Positions 16,836 to 24,617 of a stretch of DNA of 64,000 bases are shown here, piece by piece. Source of the DNA: Oscillospiraceae bacterium (GTDB lineage Bacteria; Bacillota; Clostridia; Oscillospirales; Ruminococcaceae); NCBI GenBank assembly GCA_015067175.1, contig SVMX01000003.1:94457-158456 (forward strand), written 5' to 3'. Under the pieces are notes generated by a model, which was given only the letters and a program-made list of their open reading frames with translations, had not been told where the DNA came from and ran no database searches. Every line of letters begins with the position of its first letter. Position 1 is the stretch's first letter. Position numbers and translations under genes: made by a program.

Positions 16836-18539
16836 ATGCAGATGGCTGCACCTATCAAAAACCTACCTATAGGTAAGATCCTTGTTGAAAACGGCTTCAT
16901 TAATGAGGCTCAGCTTGAGGAGGCGCTCGCAAAACAGCGTTCCTCCGATGGTAAGATGCTCGGCGACGTTATGCTTGAGATGGGACTTGTGTCCGAAACT
17001 CAGCTTGCGCAGGCACTTTCCATAAGACTGAAGGTTCCCTTTGTTGACCTTTCAACCACACAGATAAACCGCGAGGCGGTTATGAAGATACCCGAGGAAA
17101 AAGCAAAGGAAAAGCTGGTACTCGCGTATGCAATAAATAACAACCGTCTGTTGGTCGCAACAAACGACCCTATCAACTTCTACATATTTGAAGAATTGAA
17201 GGTACAGACGGGCATGGAGATCGTTCCGCAGATCTCCACAAAAACTGCCATCACCGAGGCTATCGGCAAGTTCTACTCGCAGCAGCAGGTAGATAGTGCC
17301 GTTAGCGAGCTGGGCGAAGCTCAGGGAGATGAGATGTCTGCTGAGCAGCAGGAGTCCGGCGAGCGTATCGATAATGCTCCTATCGTTAAGCTGGTCAACA
17401 TGATGGCTGAAACAGCATTCAGACTGAAAGCGACAGATATTCATATCGAGGCGTTCAAGACAAGAACAAGGATCCGTTTCAGAATGGACGGTGAGCTTGT
17501 TGAGCAGGATATGAAGGTTCCGATCGCATTCCATAACTCTATCATTACCCGTATCAAGATCCTTGGCGGTATGAACATCGCAGAGAAGAGAATCCCGCTT
17601 GACGGCCGTTACAGTATGATCATCGACGGTATTCAGCAGGACTTCCGTGTATCCACCATTCCTTGTGTATGGGGTGAGAAGTGCGTTATCCGTCTGCTTT
17701 CGTCTGCTGATGAAAAGACAAGAAGGATCACCGACCTCGGTATGACCGACTACAACTACGAGATGTACAAGCAGATAATCCGTTGCCCCAACGGCGTTAT
17801 GCTGGTTACAGGTCCTACGGGTTCAGGTAAGTCTACAACTCTTTACGCTACACTTGGTGAGCTTTCTCAGCCTAATGTTAACATCGTAACGGTTGAGGAC
17901 CCTGTCGAGAAGCGTATCGACGGCGTAAACCAGTGTCAGATCAATGATAAGGCAGGTATGACCTTTGCTGCGGCTCTGCGTTCTATCCTGCGTCAGGACC
18001 CTGATATCATAATGGTCGGTGAGATCCGTGACGGCGAAACAGCCGATATCGCGATCCGTGCGGCTATCACGGGACACTTTGTTCTTTCTACACTGCATAC
18101 CAATGACGCGGCATCCACTATCGTCCGTCTGGTAGACATGGGCGTAGCGCCTTACATGGTAGCTTCCTCTGTCGTTGGTATCATCGCTCAGCGACTTGTT
18201 AAGCTGCTTTGTAACGAGTGCAAGGAAAAATACACTCTTACAGACCCCGCAGATCTCCGTCTTGTTGGCAAGACGCAGCCTGTTGACATCTATCGTCCCA
18301 AGAAGGGCGGCTGCAAGGCTTGCAGAAACACAGGCCATGCGGGACGTACCGCTATCCATGAGATCATCGTTACGTCTAACGATATCAAGGAGCTTATCTC
18401 CGCGGGCGCTACCGCTGAGGAGATCGGCGAGCAGGCAAAGAAGAACGGTACAAGACTGCTGCGTGACAACGTAACAGAGATGGTGCTTGCAGGACGTACC
18501 ACCATGGACGAGCTTGTAAAGGCTACATATACCGTATAA
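16836..18539 (+). CDS. pilB: Type IV pilus extension ATPase PilB/GspE
   Basis: Hexameric cytosolic motor that powers pilus assembly on PilC. 567 residues: N-terminal MshEN/T2SSE_N domain (about 10-150), then the ATPase core with Walker A GPTGSGKSTT, the Asp box (DIHIEA), Walker B-type QDPDIIMVGEIRD and the His box TGHFVLSTLHTNDA. A CxxC...CxxC pair (CNEC, CKAC) forms the zinc knuckle typical of PilB. The start at 16836 is 5 bases after aaagga; the ATG at 16842 is also possible. Confidence 0.96.
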   Translation: MQMAAPIKNLPIGKILVENGFINEAQLEEALAKQRSSDGKMLGDVMLEMGLVSETQLAQALSIRLKVPFVDLSTTQINREAVMKIPEEKAKEKLVLAYAINNNRLLVATNDPINFYIFEELKVQTGMEIVPQISTKTAITEAIGKFYSQQQVDSAVSELGEAQGDEMSAEQQESGERIDNAPIVKLVNMMAETAFRLKATDIHIEAFKTRTRIRFRMDGELVEQDMKVPIAFHNSIITRIKILGGMNIAEKRIPLDGRYSMIIDGIQQDFRVSTIPCVWGEKCVIRLLSSADEKTRRITDLGMTDYNYEMYKQIIRCPNGVMLVTGPTGSGKSTTLYATLGELSQPNVNIVTVEDPVEKRIDGVNQCQINDKAGMTFAAALRSILRQDPDIIMVGEIRDGETADIAIRAAITGHFVLSTLHTNDAASTIVRLVDMGVAPYMVASSVVGIIAQRLVKLLCNECKEKYTLTDPADLRLVGKTQPVDIYRPKKGGCKACRNTGHAGRTAIHEIIVTSNDIKELISAGATAEEIGEQAKKNGTRLLRDNVTEMVLAGRTTMDELVKATYTV

Positions 18540-18630
18540 AAAGGCTGACGTTAAGCAAATATGCTTTCGTAAATATGCATTTTGTTTCATTTTATTTCAT
18601 ATCTATTTTTTATTTAAAGGAGAGTTCAAA

Positions 18631-19716
18631 GTGGAAGGTAATAACAACATCATGGACATCAACCGTATTCTGGACGAGGCAAGAGAGCTCGGCTGCTCGG
18701 ACTTGCATTTCACCGCAGGTCTTCCTCCCATAGTACGTCTGCACGGCTCCATCAGAAAGCTCAGCGGCTACCCCGACTGCACCGAACCCATCATTGTAAA
18801 CATTATCAACCAGATCACATCTATCAAGCATAAGTCTCAGATCTCCAAGGGTCTTGATACCGACTTCTCATACGTTTCCACTTCGGGCTTCCGTCACAGA
18901 GTTAACGTATACAGACAGCGCGGCTACCACGCAGTAGCGCTCCGTCTGCTGAGAAACGATATCCCCACACTTGCAGACCTCAGTTTGCCCGGCACTCTCG
19001 GCGAGTTCTCGCTCGCTCCCCGTGGACTTGTTCTTGTAACAGGCCCTACAGGTTCGGGTAAATCTACAACTCTCGCGGCTATGATCGACCACATCAACCG
19101 TCAGAAGAACTGCCACATCATCACAGTTGAGGACCCTATCGAGTATCTGCACACACATAAGCAGTCCATGGTAAACCAGCGTGAGATCGGTCAGGACGTT
19201 GACAGCTTCGCAGGCTCTCTGCGTGCTGCACTCCGTGAGGACCCCGACGTTATCCTCGTAGGTGAGATGCGTGACTTTGAGACGATCAACGCCGCAGTAA
19301 CCGCCGCAGAAACAGGTCACTTGGTGTTCTCCACACTGCATACAACAGGTGCGGCTGAAACAATCGACCGTATCATCGACGTTTATCCTCCCCACTCTCA
19401 GGGACAGATCAGATCCCAGCTTGCAAACTCCATCGTTGGTATCATCTCTCAGACCCTCGTTCCCACATCGGACGGCAAGGGCAGATGCGCCGCACTGGAG
19501 ATACTTGCGGCAACTGACGCTATCCGCTCCATGATCCGTGAGGGTAAGATATTCCAGATCCCCACAGCTATCGCAACAGGTAAGAAGAACGGAATGTTCA
19601 CGCTTGACCAGGATCTCGCAAGACTTGTTCGCATGGGTAAGATATCCAACGAAACAGCGCTCAGCCGTTGTCAGGATCCCAATGAGTATAAGCGCTACCT
19701 CGACATGGGCGTTTAA
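18631..19716 (+). CDS. pilT: Type IV pilus retraction ATPase PilT
   Basis: 361-residue hexameric motor that depolymerises the pilus, giving twitching motility and DNA uptake. It shows the N-terminal PAS-like domain, Walker A GPTGSGKSTT (about residues 133-142), Walker B LREDPDVILVGEMRD and the His box TGHLVFSTLHTTGAAETIDRI; the zinc knuckle of PilB is absent, as expected for PilT. The start is a GTG 8 bases after aaaggaga. Having both PilB and PilT indicates retractile pili. It ends at a short terminator. Confidence 0.95.
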   Translation: MEGNNNIMDINRILDEARELGCSDLHFTAGLPPIVRLHGSIRKLSGYPDCTEPIIVNIINQITSIKHKSQISKGLDTDFSYVSTSGFRHRVNVYRQRGYHAVALRLLRNDIPTLADLSLPGTLGEFSLAPRGLVLVTGPTGSGKSTTLAAMIDHINRQKNCHIITVEDPIEYLHTHKQSMVNQREIGQDVDSFAGSLRAALREDPDVILVGEMRDFETINAAVTAAETGHLVFSTLHTTGAAETIDRIIDVYPPHSQGQIRSQLANSIVGIISQTLVPTSDGKGRCAALEILAATDAIRSMIREGKIFQIPTAIATGKKNGMFTLDQDLARLVRMGKISNETALSRCQDPNEYKRYLDMGV

Positions 19717-19720
19717 TAGG

Positions 19721-19744
19721 CTTCTCCTTAGGGAGAAGGTTTTG
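19721..19744 (+). terminator. Terminator after pilT
   Basis: Stem cttctcc / ggagaag (19721-19727 and 19732-19738) followed by gtttt. It separates the motor genes from the pilin genes. Confidence 0.65.
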
Positions 19745-19826
19745 TGCAAATTCAACAGTTTTTGTTCTGATTATCATGGTTTTTTTACGAAAATCGCATT
19801 TTGCAGGATTTTTTTTCAAAAAAAGC

Positions 19827-19855
19827 TTGCAATTTTAAACACCATGATATATAAT
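19827..19855 (+). promoter_or_regulatory. Promoter of the major pilin gene
   Basis: TTGCAA, 17-base spacer, TATAAT, with an A/T-rich stretch upstream (poly-T and poly-A runs at 19789-19824) that could act as an UP element. Confidence 0.85.
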
Positions 19856-19863
19856 TAGTTTAC

Positions 19864-19915
19864 AACAGAGAACACCCTCTGTTAATAACATCGGATATAA
19901 CTCCGCTGGGGTTAT
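19864..19915 (+). promoter_or_regulatory. Two hairpins in the pilin mRNA 5' leader
   Basis: Hairpin 1: aacagag / ctctgtt (19864-19870 and 19877-19883). Hairpin 2: ataactcc / ggggttat (19897-19904 and 19908-19915, one G-U pair). They start within about 10 bases of the expected transcript start, where 5' hairpins often protect abundant mRNAs. Function is inference. Confidence 0.5.
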
Positions 19916-19948
19916 ACATAAAAAATTCTTTTATAGGAGGTCTTTACA

Positions 19949-20605
19949 ATGATAAAGAAGCTTCAGGCCCTCAAGGCCAAGAAGGGTTTTACCCTCGTTG
20001 AGCTGATCGTAGTTATCGCTATCATCGGCGTACTCGCAGCTATCCTCGTTCCCACCATGATGGGTTATGTTACATCTTCTCAGGTAACATCTCTCAACTC
20101 TACTTCCGCTTCCATCAAGAACAACATCGACACATTCCTGACCGATGCTGATACAGATGGCTACGGTATGTACAAGGGTACAGCCAACACATTCGAGATG
20201 TCTATCGAGATCACATCCGGCGAATGGGTAATCACAAACACCATCAGCAAGGATGCTGCAAAGACCGGCGGTCCTCTCAAGTGGACCGGTTCCGGTAAGG
20301 GCAAGGCAGGCGGCAAGAAGACTGACGCTAAGACAGCTGAGGATCTGCTCGCTATCACACTCGCTGATCTGTTCCCCACAATCAACACAGGCTACGTTTG
20401 GGCATACTGCCAGGGCGGTAAGTGCATGTACGTTGCATACTGCGCAGACGGCTCCACAAAGCCCACAGGCTGCCCCGCACTCAAGGACTTCCAGGCTGGT
20501 AAGTTCTCTTGGAACGACTCTACCGCAGGTATCACTTCCGGTGGTGCTACTGTTGGTACTGCTCCTGAGCTCGCACTCGGCGGCGCTGCTGCTTCCACAA
20601 CCTGA
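19949..20605 (+). CDS. Major type IV pilin (PilA-like)
   Basis: 218 residues with a basic 13-residue leader and KKGFTLVELIVVIAIIGVLA: cleavage after Gly13, mature N-terminal Phe, Glu5. The head domain is rich in Thr, Lys and Gly and has four Cys (CQGGKC, YC, GC), enough for two disulfides. Codon use is strongly biased, it has its own strong promoter, a near-ideal ribosome binding site (taggagg) and 5' hairpins, all suggesting high expression and hence the major pilin. A paralogue follows. Confidence 0.88.
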   Translation: MIKKLQALKAKKGFTLVELIVVIAIIGVLAAILVPTMMGYVTSSQVTSLNSTSASIKNNIDTFLTDADTDGYGMYKGTANTFEMSIEITSGEWVITNTISKDAAKTGGPLKWTGSGKGKAGGKKTDAKTAEDLLAITLADLFPTINTGYVWAYCQGGKCMYVAYCADGSTKPTGCPALKDFQAGKFSWNDSTAGITSGGATVGTAPELALGGAAASTT

Positions 20606-20634
20606 TAATCAGGCTGAAGCAACAATTTAACCTA

Positions 20635-20685
20635 ACACACAATGTTCCTCGGCGGCGCAAGCCGTCGGGGAATTGGTGTTGTGTG
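20635..20685 (+). repeat. Long hairpin between pilin genes
   Basis: A 12-bp core stem (ttcctcggcggc / gccgtcggggaa with two G-U pairs, loop gcaa) is extended by an outer cacacaa / ttgtgtg stem. No T-run follows directly, so partial termination or 3'-end protection of the upstream pilin mRNA is more likely than full termination. Confidence 0.6.
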
Positions 20686-20701
20686 AGGGGCTTCTGTTTT
20701 T

Positions 20702-20738
20702 TTGCCTTTGCTTTGTAACTGCTACAGGGCAAAGGCAA
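20702..20738 (+). repeat. Second hairpin before the pilin paralogue
   Basis: Perfect 10-bp stem ttgcctttgc / gcaaaggcaa (20702-20711 and 20729-20738), ending 6 bases before the gggagg of the next gene. Confidence 0.6.
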
Positions 20739-20757
20739 GAAAATGGGAGGGTCGGCA

Positions 20758-21441
20758 ATGAAAAGGTTTGGTTTTTTGGCAAGAAAAAGCGGCTTCACCC
20801 TAGTGGAGCTTATTGTCGTTATTGCGATCATTGGTGTGCTTGCGGCAATACTGGTGCCTGTTATGATGGGCTTCACTACAAGCTCTCAGGTCACCTCGGT
20901 AAACTCTACCGCGGCGTCGATGGAGGATCTTATCGAGCGTTTTCTCACCGAATGTGACGCAAAGGGCTGCGGAATGTATAATTCAAACGACGCGGCAACG
21001 ACTTTTACTGTCACTGTAAGCAACAGCGGCGGTACGCCCACATGGAAGGTGGCGGTGGCTGATCCCGGTAGCTTCAAGAGCGGCGGCGGAATGAGCTGGA
21101 CGTCGGCAGGAAAGGCAATGAAATCGTCCGATTCAATGGCAGATGCGGCAGCCTCGGGACAGGATACGCTTGCGCTGAGAATGTGCAGCGAGTTCCGCGA
21201 TATCGAGAACGGCTATATCTGGGTTGCGGTCAAAAAGGGCGACGTTGAGGCGCTTTATTTCAACCCCGAGGGCGTGAGCGTGGCTCAGCTTGAGGCGGCG
21301 TACAGCAATGGAGTGCTTGGTTCTACCGAAGAAGTCGACTGGAGCAAGAAGATATGCAAGTGGGACGAAAGCACAGCGGGAGTTACTGCTCCCGGTCATG
21401 TTGTGGGGACTTCGCCTGCGCTTGCACTTGGTACCCCCTAA
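20758..21441 (+). CDS. Type IV pilin paralogue
   Basis: 227 residues with RKSGFTLVELIVVIAIIGVLAA and the same MMGFTTSSQVTSVNSTAASM segment after the helix as the upstream pilin (MMGYVTSSQVTSLNST), so the two are clear paralogues from a tandem duplication. The head domains have diverged, although both keep the C-terminal WDESTAG...GTAPELALG-type end. The ATG at 20758 follows gggagg; the one at 20743 lies inside the ribosome binding site. Weaker codon bias and two hairpins upstream suggest lower expression than the first copy. Confidence 0.85.
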   Translation: MKRFGFLARKSGFTLVELIVVIAIIGVLAAILVPVMMGFTTSSQVTSVNSTAASMEDLIERFLTECDAKGCGMYNSNDAATTFTVTVSNSGGTPTWKVAVADPGSFKSGGGMSWTSAGKAMKSSDSMADAAASGQDTLALRMCSEFRDIENGYIWVAVKKGDVEALYFNPEGVSVAQLEAAYSNGVLGSTEEVDWSKKICKWDESTAGVTAPGHVVGTSPALALGTP

Positions 21442-21477
21442 GGTCTATATAACGATCAAGCACAAGGAGGCATTTTC

Positions 21478-22176
21478 GTGATAAGATATTTTCAGAATCT
21501 AAAGGCTAAAAAGGGTTTCACAATGGTGGAGCTTATCATAGTTGTGGCTATCATAGGTGTACTGATAGCTATCGTAGCGCCACTGTTTTCAAGCGATCAA
21601 GCAAGACGTGATGCAGCTGATATCTATGCATCCGACTGCTATTCAGGCTTGCAGTATAATTTTACTCGTTATCAGAAGACCGAGGCTCCGATAACGCCGC
21701 AGCTTTCACTCCCTGCAGAGCAGACTTATTTGAAGTTTAACTCTGATGTAGGCGGAAATGTGCTGACATCGACCATTTATATCGAGATCAAGTACGATCA
21801 GGGTATAAAGTACGTTCACGTTTCGGATAGCCTGTTTGAGTTGACAAAATTGGGTGATGGCGCTTCCTCTACAGCCTTTGAAAAGCTTATCGAAAATGAT
21901 ATGAACGAGATCATAAACGGCGGCTCTGAGGGTTACTATTACGCAAAGGTGACCATGGATCCCAAGCACTATAACCTCAAGGTCATGACCGTACATTTTA
22001 TTGAAGCAAGACTTCCTGAAGTTATCGGCAGCGTAAGCGATTATAAGACCAACAATCTTCATTTTATTGAATCGGCTCTGCTTTCGTCGGGTTATATCTG
22101 CGGCACTTGCAGCAGTGAAAAGAATAGCACCAATGGCTATGTTGGCGGTATTGGCTCGTATTTTATGAATCTGTAA
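21478..22176 (+). CDS. Third prepilin-like protein
   Basis: 232 residues with a 14-residue leader and KKGFTMVELIIVVAIIGVLIAI: cleavage after Gly, Glu5 present. The head domain is unrelated by eye to the two preceding pilins and has a Cys pair near the C-terminus (CGTC). The GTG start follows aaggagg by 7 bases. Probably a minor pilin or pseudopilin; last gene of the pilin unit, followed by a terminator. Confidence 0.82.
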   Translation: MIRYFQNLKAKKGFTMVELIIVVAIIGVLIAIVAPLFSSDQARRDAADIYASDCYSGLQYNFTRYQKTEAPITPQLSLPAEQTYLKFNSDVGGNVLTSTIYIEIKYDQGIKYVHVSDSLFELTKLGDGASSTAFEKLIENDMNEIINGGSEGYYYAKVTMDPKHYNLKVMTVHFIEARLPEVIGSVSDYKTNNLHFIESALLSSGYICGTCSSEKNSTNGYVGGIGSYFMNL

Positions 22177-22189
22177 AAAATTTAAAAAA

Positions 22190-22223
22190 ACTCCCCGAAA
22201 TGCTAAAGTTTCGGGGAGTTTTG
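22190..22223 (+). terminator. Terminator of the pilin operon
   Basis: Perfect 11-bp stem actccccgaaa / tttcggggagt (22190-22200 and 22209-22219), followed by TTT. It overlaps the flagellar promoter. Confidence 0.85.
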
Positions 22224-22230
22224 TCGATAA
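22204..22230 (+). promoter_or_regulatory. Sigma-28 (SigD/FliA)-type flagellar promoter
   Basis: TAAA (22204-22207), 15-base spacer, GTCGATAA (22223-22230), one mismatch from the TAAA-N15-GCCGATAA consensus. The -35 lies in the loop of the pilin-operon terminator and the stem's 3' arm forms the spacer. The downstream gene is flgM, normally sigma-28 dependent. Confidence 0.7.
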
Positions 22231-22290
22231 TATATACAGGGATAAGTATGCTTTGGCTACTTGTCAAACTTTCGATAAGGAGGCAATTAT

Positions 22291-22554
22291 ATGGATATTA
22301 AAAGAATTAACGGCGTAATTTCGGCTTACAGCCCCAATCGCAGCGGTAATGTCAAGAAGACAGAGGCCTCCGCTTCCGTTAAAAACATCGACCGCGTAGA
22401 GTTCGGCTTTGAGACCGCGCTCAACGCTGCAAAAAAAGCCATCAGCGCAGAGGTAAAGGCTGACGCTTCCGAACAGGAGCTTGCAGCAGCTAAGCAGACC
22501 GCAGAGGACGGCATCTCCGCAAGCGAGCTGGCTTCCTACATTCTGTTAGGGTAA
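22291..22554 (+). CDS. flgM: Anti-sigma-28 factor FlgM
   Basis: An 87-residue small protein, about the usual FlgM length. It has a low-complexity N-terminus, a KNIDRVEFG segment matching the family's DxVExS motif around residues 30-40, and helical Ala/Glu/Lys-rich stretches ending in SELASYILLG. FlgM holds sigma-28 inactive until the hook is finished and is then exported. Its position before flgN-flgK-flgL supports the call more than its weak sequence signal. Confidence 0.8.
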   Translation: MDIKRINGVISAYSPNRSGNVKKTEASASVKNIDRVEFGFETALNAAKKAISAEVKADASEQELAAAKQTAEDGISASELASYILLG

Positions 22555-22560
22555 GGCGTT

Positions 22561-23040
22561 ATGGATATCAGAACGACTCAGGCTGTCATAAAGTGCCTTG
22601 AGATAGACTGCGACTTCTACCGCGAGCTTTCGATGTTCCTCATGAAAAAGCACACAAAAATTCTTGAGGACGACCTTGAATGGCTGACGAACTCCCTCAA
22701 CGACGAACAGGCGTACGTCATGAAGAGCCAATCGCTTGAAAATAAGCGTTTGGAGCTGTTCAAGGGCTTAGGTATTGCGGATAAAAAGCTTACCGAGCTT
22801 ATCGAAGAAGCCCCCGAGGACTACAGAGCGAAGCTCAGATTACTCGGAACGCAGCTTACAGAGCTTGTTGACAGCATAAAAGAGATGAACGAAAAAACGA
22901 ATGAGATAGTTAAGCGCAAGCTTGACAATCAGACGGAGTTCGTAAAGCGTGCGGGCATACTAAACAAGCCCGAGACCTACAACAAAAACGCAGCAAAAGA
23001 GACACGCGGCTCGTCGGCAACGGTTATCCGCAAGATATAG
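22561..23040 (+). CDS. flgN: Flagellar export chaperone FlgN
   Basis: A 159-residue, almost fully helical protein of the FlgN family, cytosolic chaperone for the hook-filament junction proteins FlgK and FlgL encoded next. Family-like features are an N-terminal helix with acidic residues, the LEWLTNSLNDEQAYVMKSQSLENKR segment region around 38-62, and a disordered basic C-terminus. It starts 6 bases after flgM and ends 11 bases before flgK. Confidence 0.82.
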   Translation: MDIRTTQAVIKCLEIDCDFYRELSMFLMKKHTKILEDDLEWLTNSLNDEQAYVMKSQSLENKRLELFKGLGIADKKLTELIEEAPEDYRAKLRLLGTQLTELVDSIKEMNEKTNEIVKRKLDNQTEFVKRAGILNKPETYNKNAAKETRGSSATVIRKI

Positions 23041-23051
23041 GAGGAAAATAT

Positions 23052-24599
23052 ATGCGTCCAACTTTCCTAGGATTTGAAGCGCAGAAGCGTACGCTTCAGG
23101 TAGCACAGAAAAGCCTTGACATAACAGGCAACAACCTTTCGAATACAAATACCGTAGGCTATACAAGACAGCGCGTTGATCTTTACGCGATGTATATTTC
23201 GGGCAATCAGAGCCTGCGCTGGTGCAGTGAGACCAACAACCTTTCACTTACAGGTCAGGGCGTCAATGCTCACGGTGTAAGTCAGATCAGAGATATCTAC
23301 ATCGACAAGCGCTTCCGCGAGAGCACCGCGGTAGAGGCTGAAACCGAGCAGACGATGGAGATACTTTCCGAGGTAGAAGATATTCTCGATAACTTCGAAA
23401 CAGACGGTCTGCTACATTTCACCGAGGAGTTCTTCTCCGCGCTTCAGGACTATTCAGTTGAGAAGCCCGACAGCACTGAGGTGGCTACACTCGCAGTAAA
23501 CTCAGGCGTAAACCTCTGCCGACTGCTCAATGACTACGATATACAGCTTCGTCAGGTTGAGGATACATACGTTAGCGAGCTTGAGGATACAGTTGAATAT
23601 ATCAACACACTGCTTGATGATATAAACCTGCTCAATGACAAGATTGAGGAGGAACTGCTGAATTATCCCGAGGGTTACGGCCCCAACGAGCTTTATGACC
23701 AGCTCAACCTCTATGTTGACGAGCTTGCGAACTACGGTGAGATCGATGTCACCAAAAACTCCAACGGTACATTCACTATCGACCTTTGCGGAATTCGCGT
23801 GGTTGACGGTATCGAGTTCAAGACAAATCGCCTCATAATGGAGGAGTACGACAACTTTGGCCAGGCTATAATCCACTATGAGAGCGGCGAGAACCTCAAT
23901 GCTCAGACAGGTATCCTGAAGAGCTATTTCAATATGCTCAACGGCAACGGCGTTTACGCTACAGGAAACCAGAACGGCGAGTATGGTATCGCTTATTTCA
24001 AATCCGCCATAAATGAGTTTGCGGCTACACTTGCAAACACATTCAATTCCGCTAACGGCGCTGATGAGGATCCCTCAAGAGCGATGTTCGTTACAGACCC
24101 CGCAGACGCACTGTTTACCGCAGGAAATATCCACGTGAGCGAGCAGTGGCTTCAGGATCCCACAATGATAGGACAGGTAAGAACTATCGACGAAATGACA
24201 GGTCTTTATCGTTATGGATTTGATGAGGTGACTGATGAAACTGGCAAGCTCATGCTTCAGAATACAAATGTTATCTATCTGCTGTCGCAGTTTGAGAACG
24301 AGGCTGTGAAGTTTGGTAATGCGCATGATTTCCAGGGCGATGTTTACGAATATATTTCCTTTATGAGCAACCGTCTTGCACAGACGATAACCTATGAAAA
24401 GAGCCGCTATGACGCCGCTGTTTCGACAGTAGACACTCTGCTCGACGCGAGAGATGAGGTGTCGGGCGTTGATATGGACGAAGAGGGTATCAATATGCTG
24501 AACTACCAGAAATGGTACAGCGCTTCCTCTCGTATGCTGACGACCCTTGACGACTGCCTTGATAAGCTTATCAACGGCACAGGCAGAGTTGGTCTGTAA
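23052..24599 (+). CDS. flgK: Flagellar hook-associated protein 1
   Basis: 515-residue FlgK, one of two junction proteins joining hook and filament. N-terminal FlgK domain with GFEAQKRTLQVAQKSLDITGNNLSN (the rod/hook ANNxxN-type motif) and the C-terminal SGVDMDEEGINMLNYQKWYSASSRMLTT signature that closes the D0 coiled coil; a variable centre lies between. It is exported by the flagellar type III machinery with help from FlgN. Confidence 0.95.
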   Translation: MRPTFLGFEAQKRTLQVAQKSLDITGNNLSNTNTVGYTRQRVDLYAMYISGNQSLRWCSETNNLSLTGQGVNAHGVSQIRDIYIDKRFRESTAVEAETEQTMEILSEVEDILDNFETDGLLHFTEEFFSALQDYSVEKPDSTEVATLAVNSGVNLCRLLNDYDIQLRQVEDTYVSELEDTVEYINTLLDDINLLNDKIEEELLNYPEGYGPNELYDQLNLYVDELANYGEIDVTKNSNGTFTIDLCGIRVVDGIEFKTNRLIMEEYDNFGQAIIHYESGENLNAQTGILKSYFNMLNGNGVYATGNQNGEYGIAYFKSAINEFAATLANTFNSANGADEDPSRAMFVTDPADALFTAGNIHVSEQWLQDPTMIGQVRTIDEMTGLYRYGFDEVTDETGKLMLQNTNVIYLLSQFENEAVKFGNAHDFQGDVYEYISFMSNRLAQTITYEKSRYDAAVSTVDTLLDARDEVSGVDMDEEGINMLNYQKWYSASSRMLTTLDDCLDKLINGTGRVGL

Positions 24600-24617
24600 G
24601 GCTGAAAGGAGTTACAA

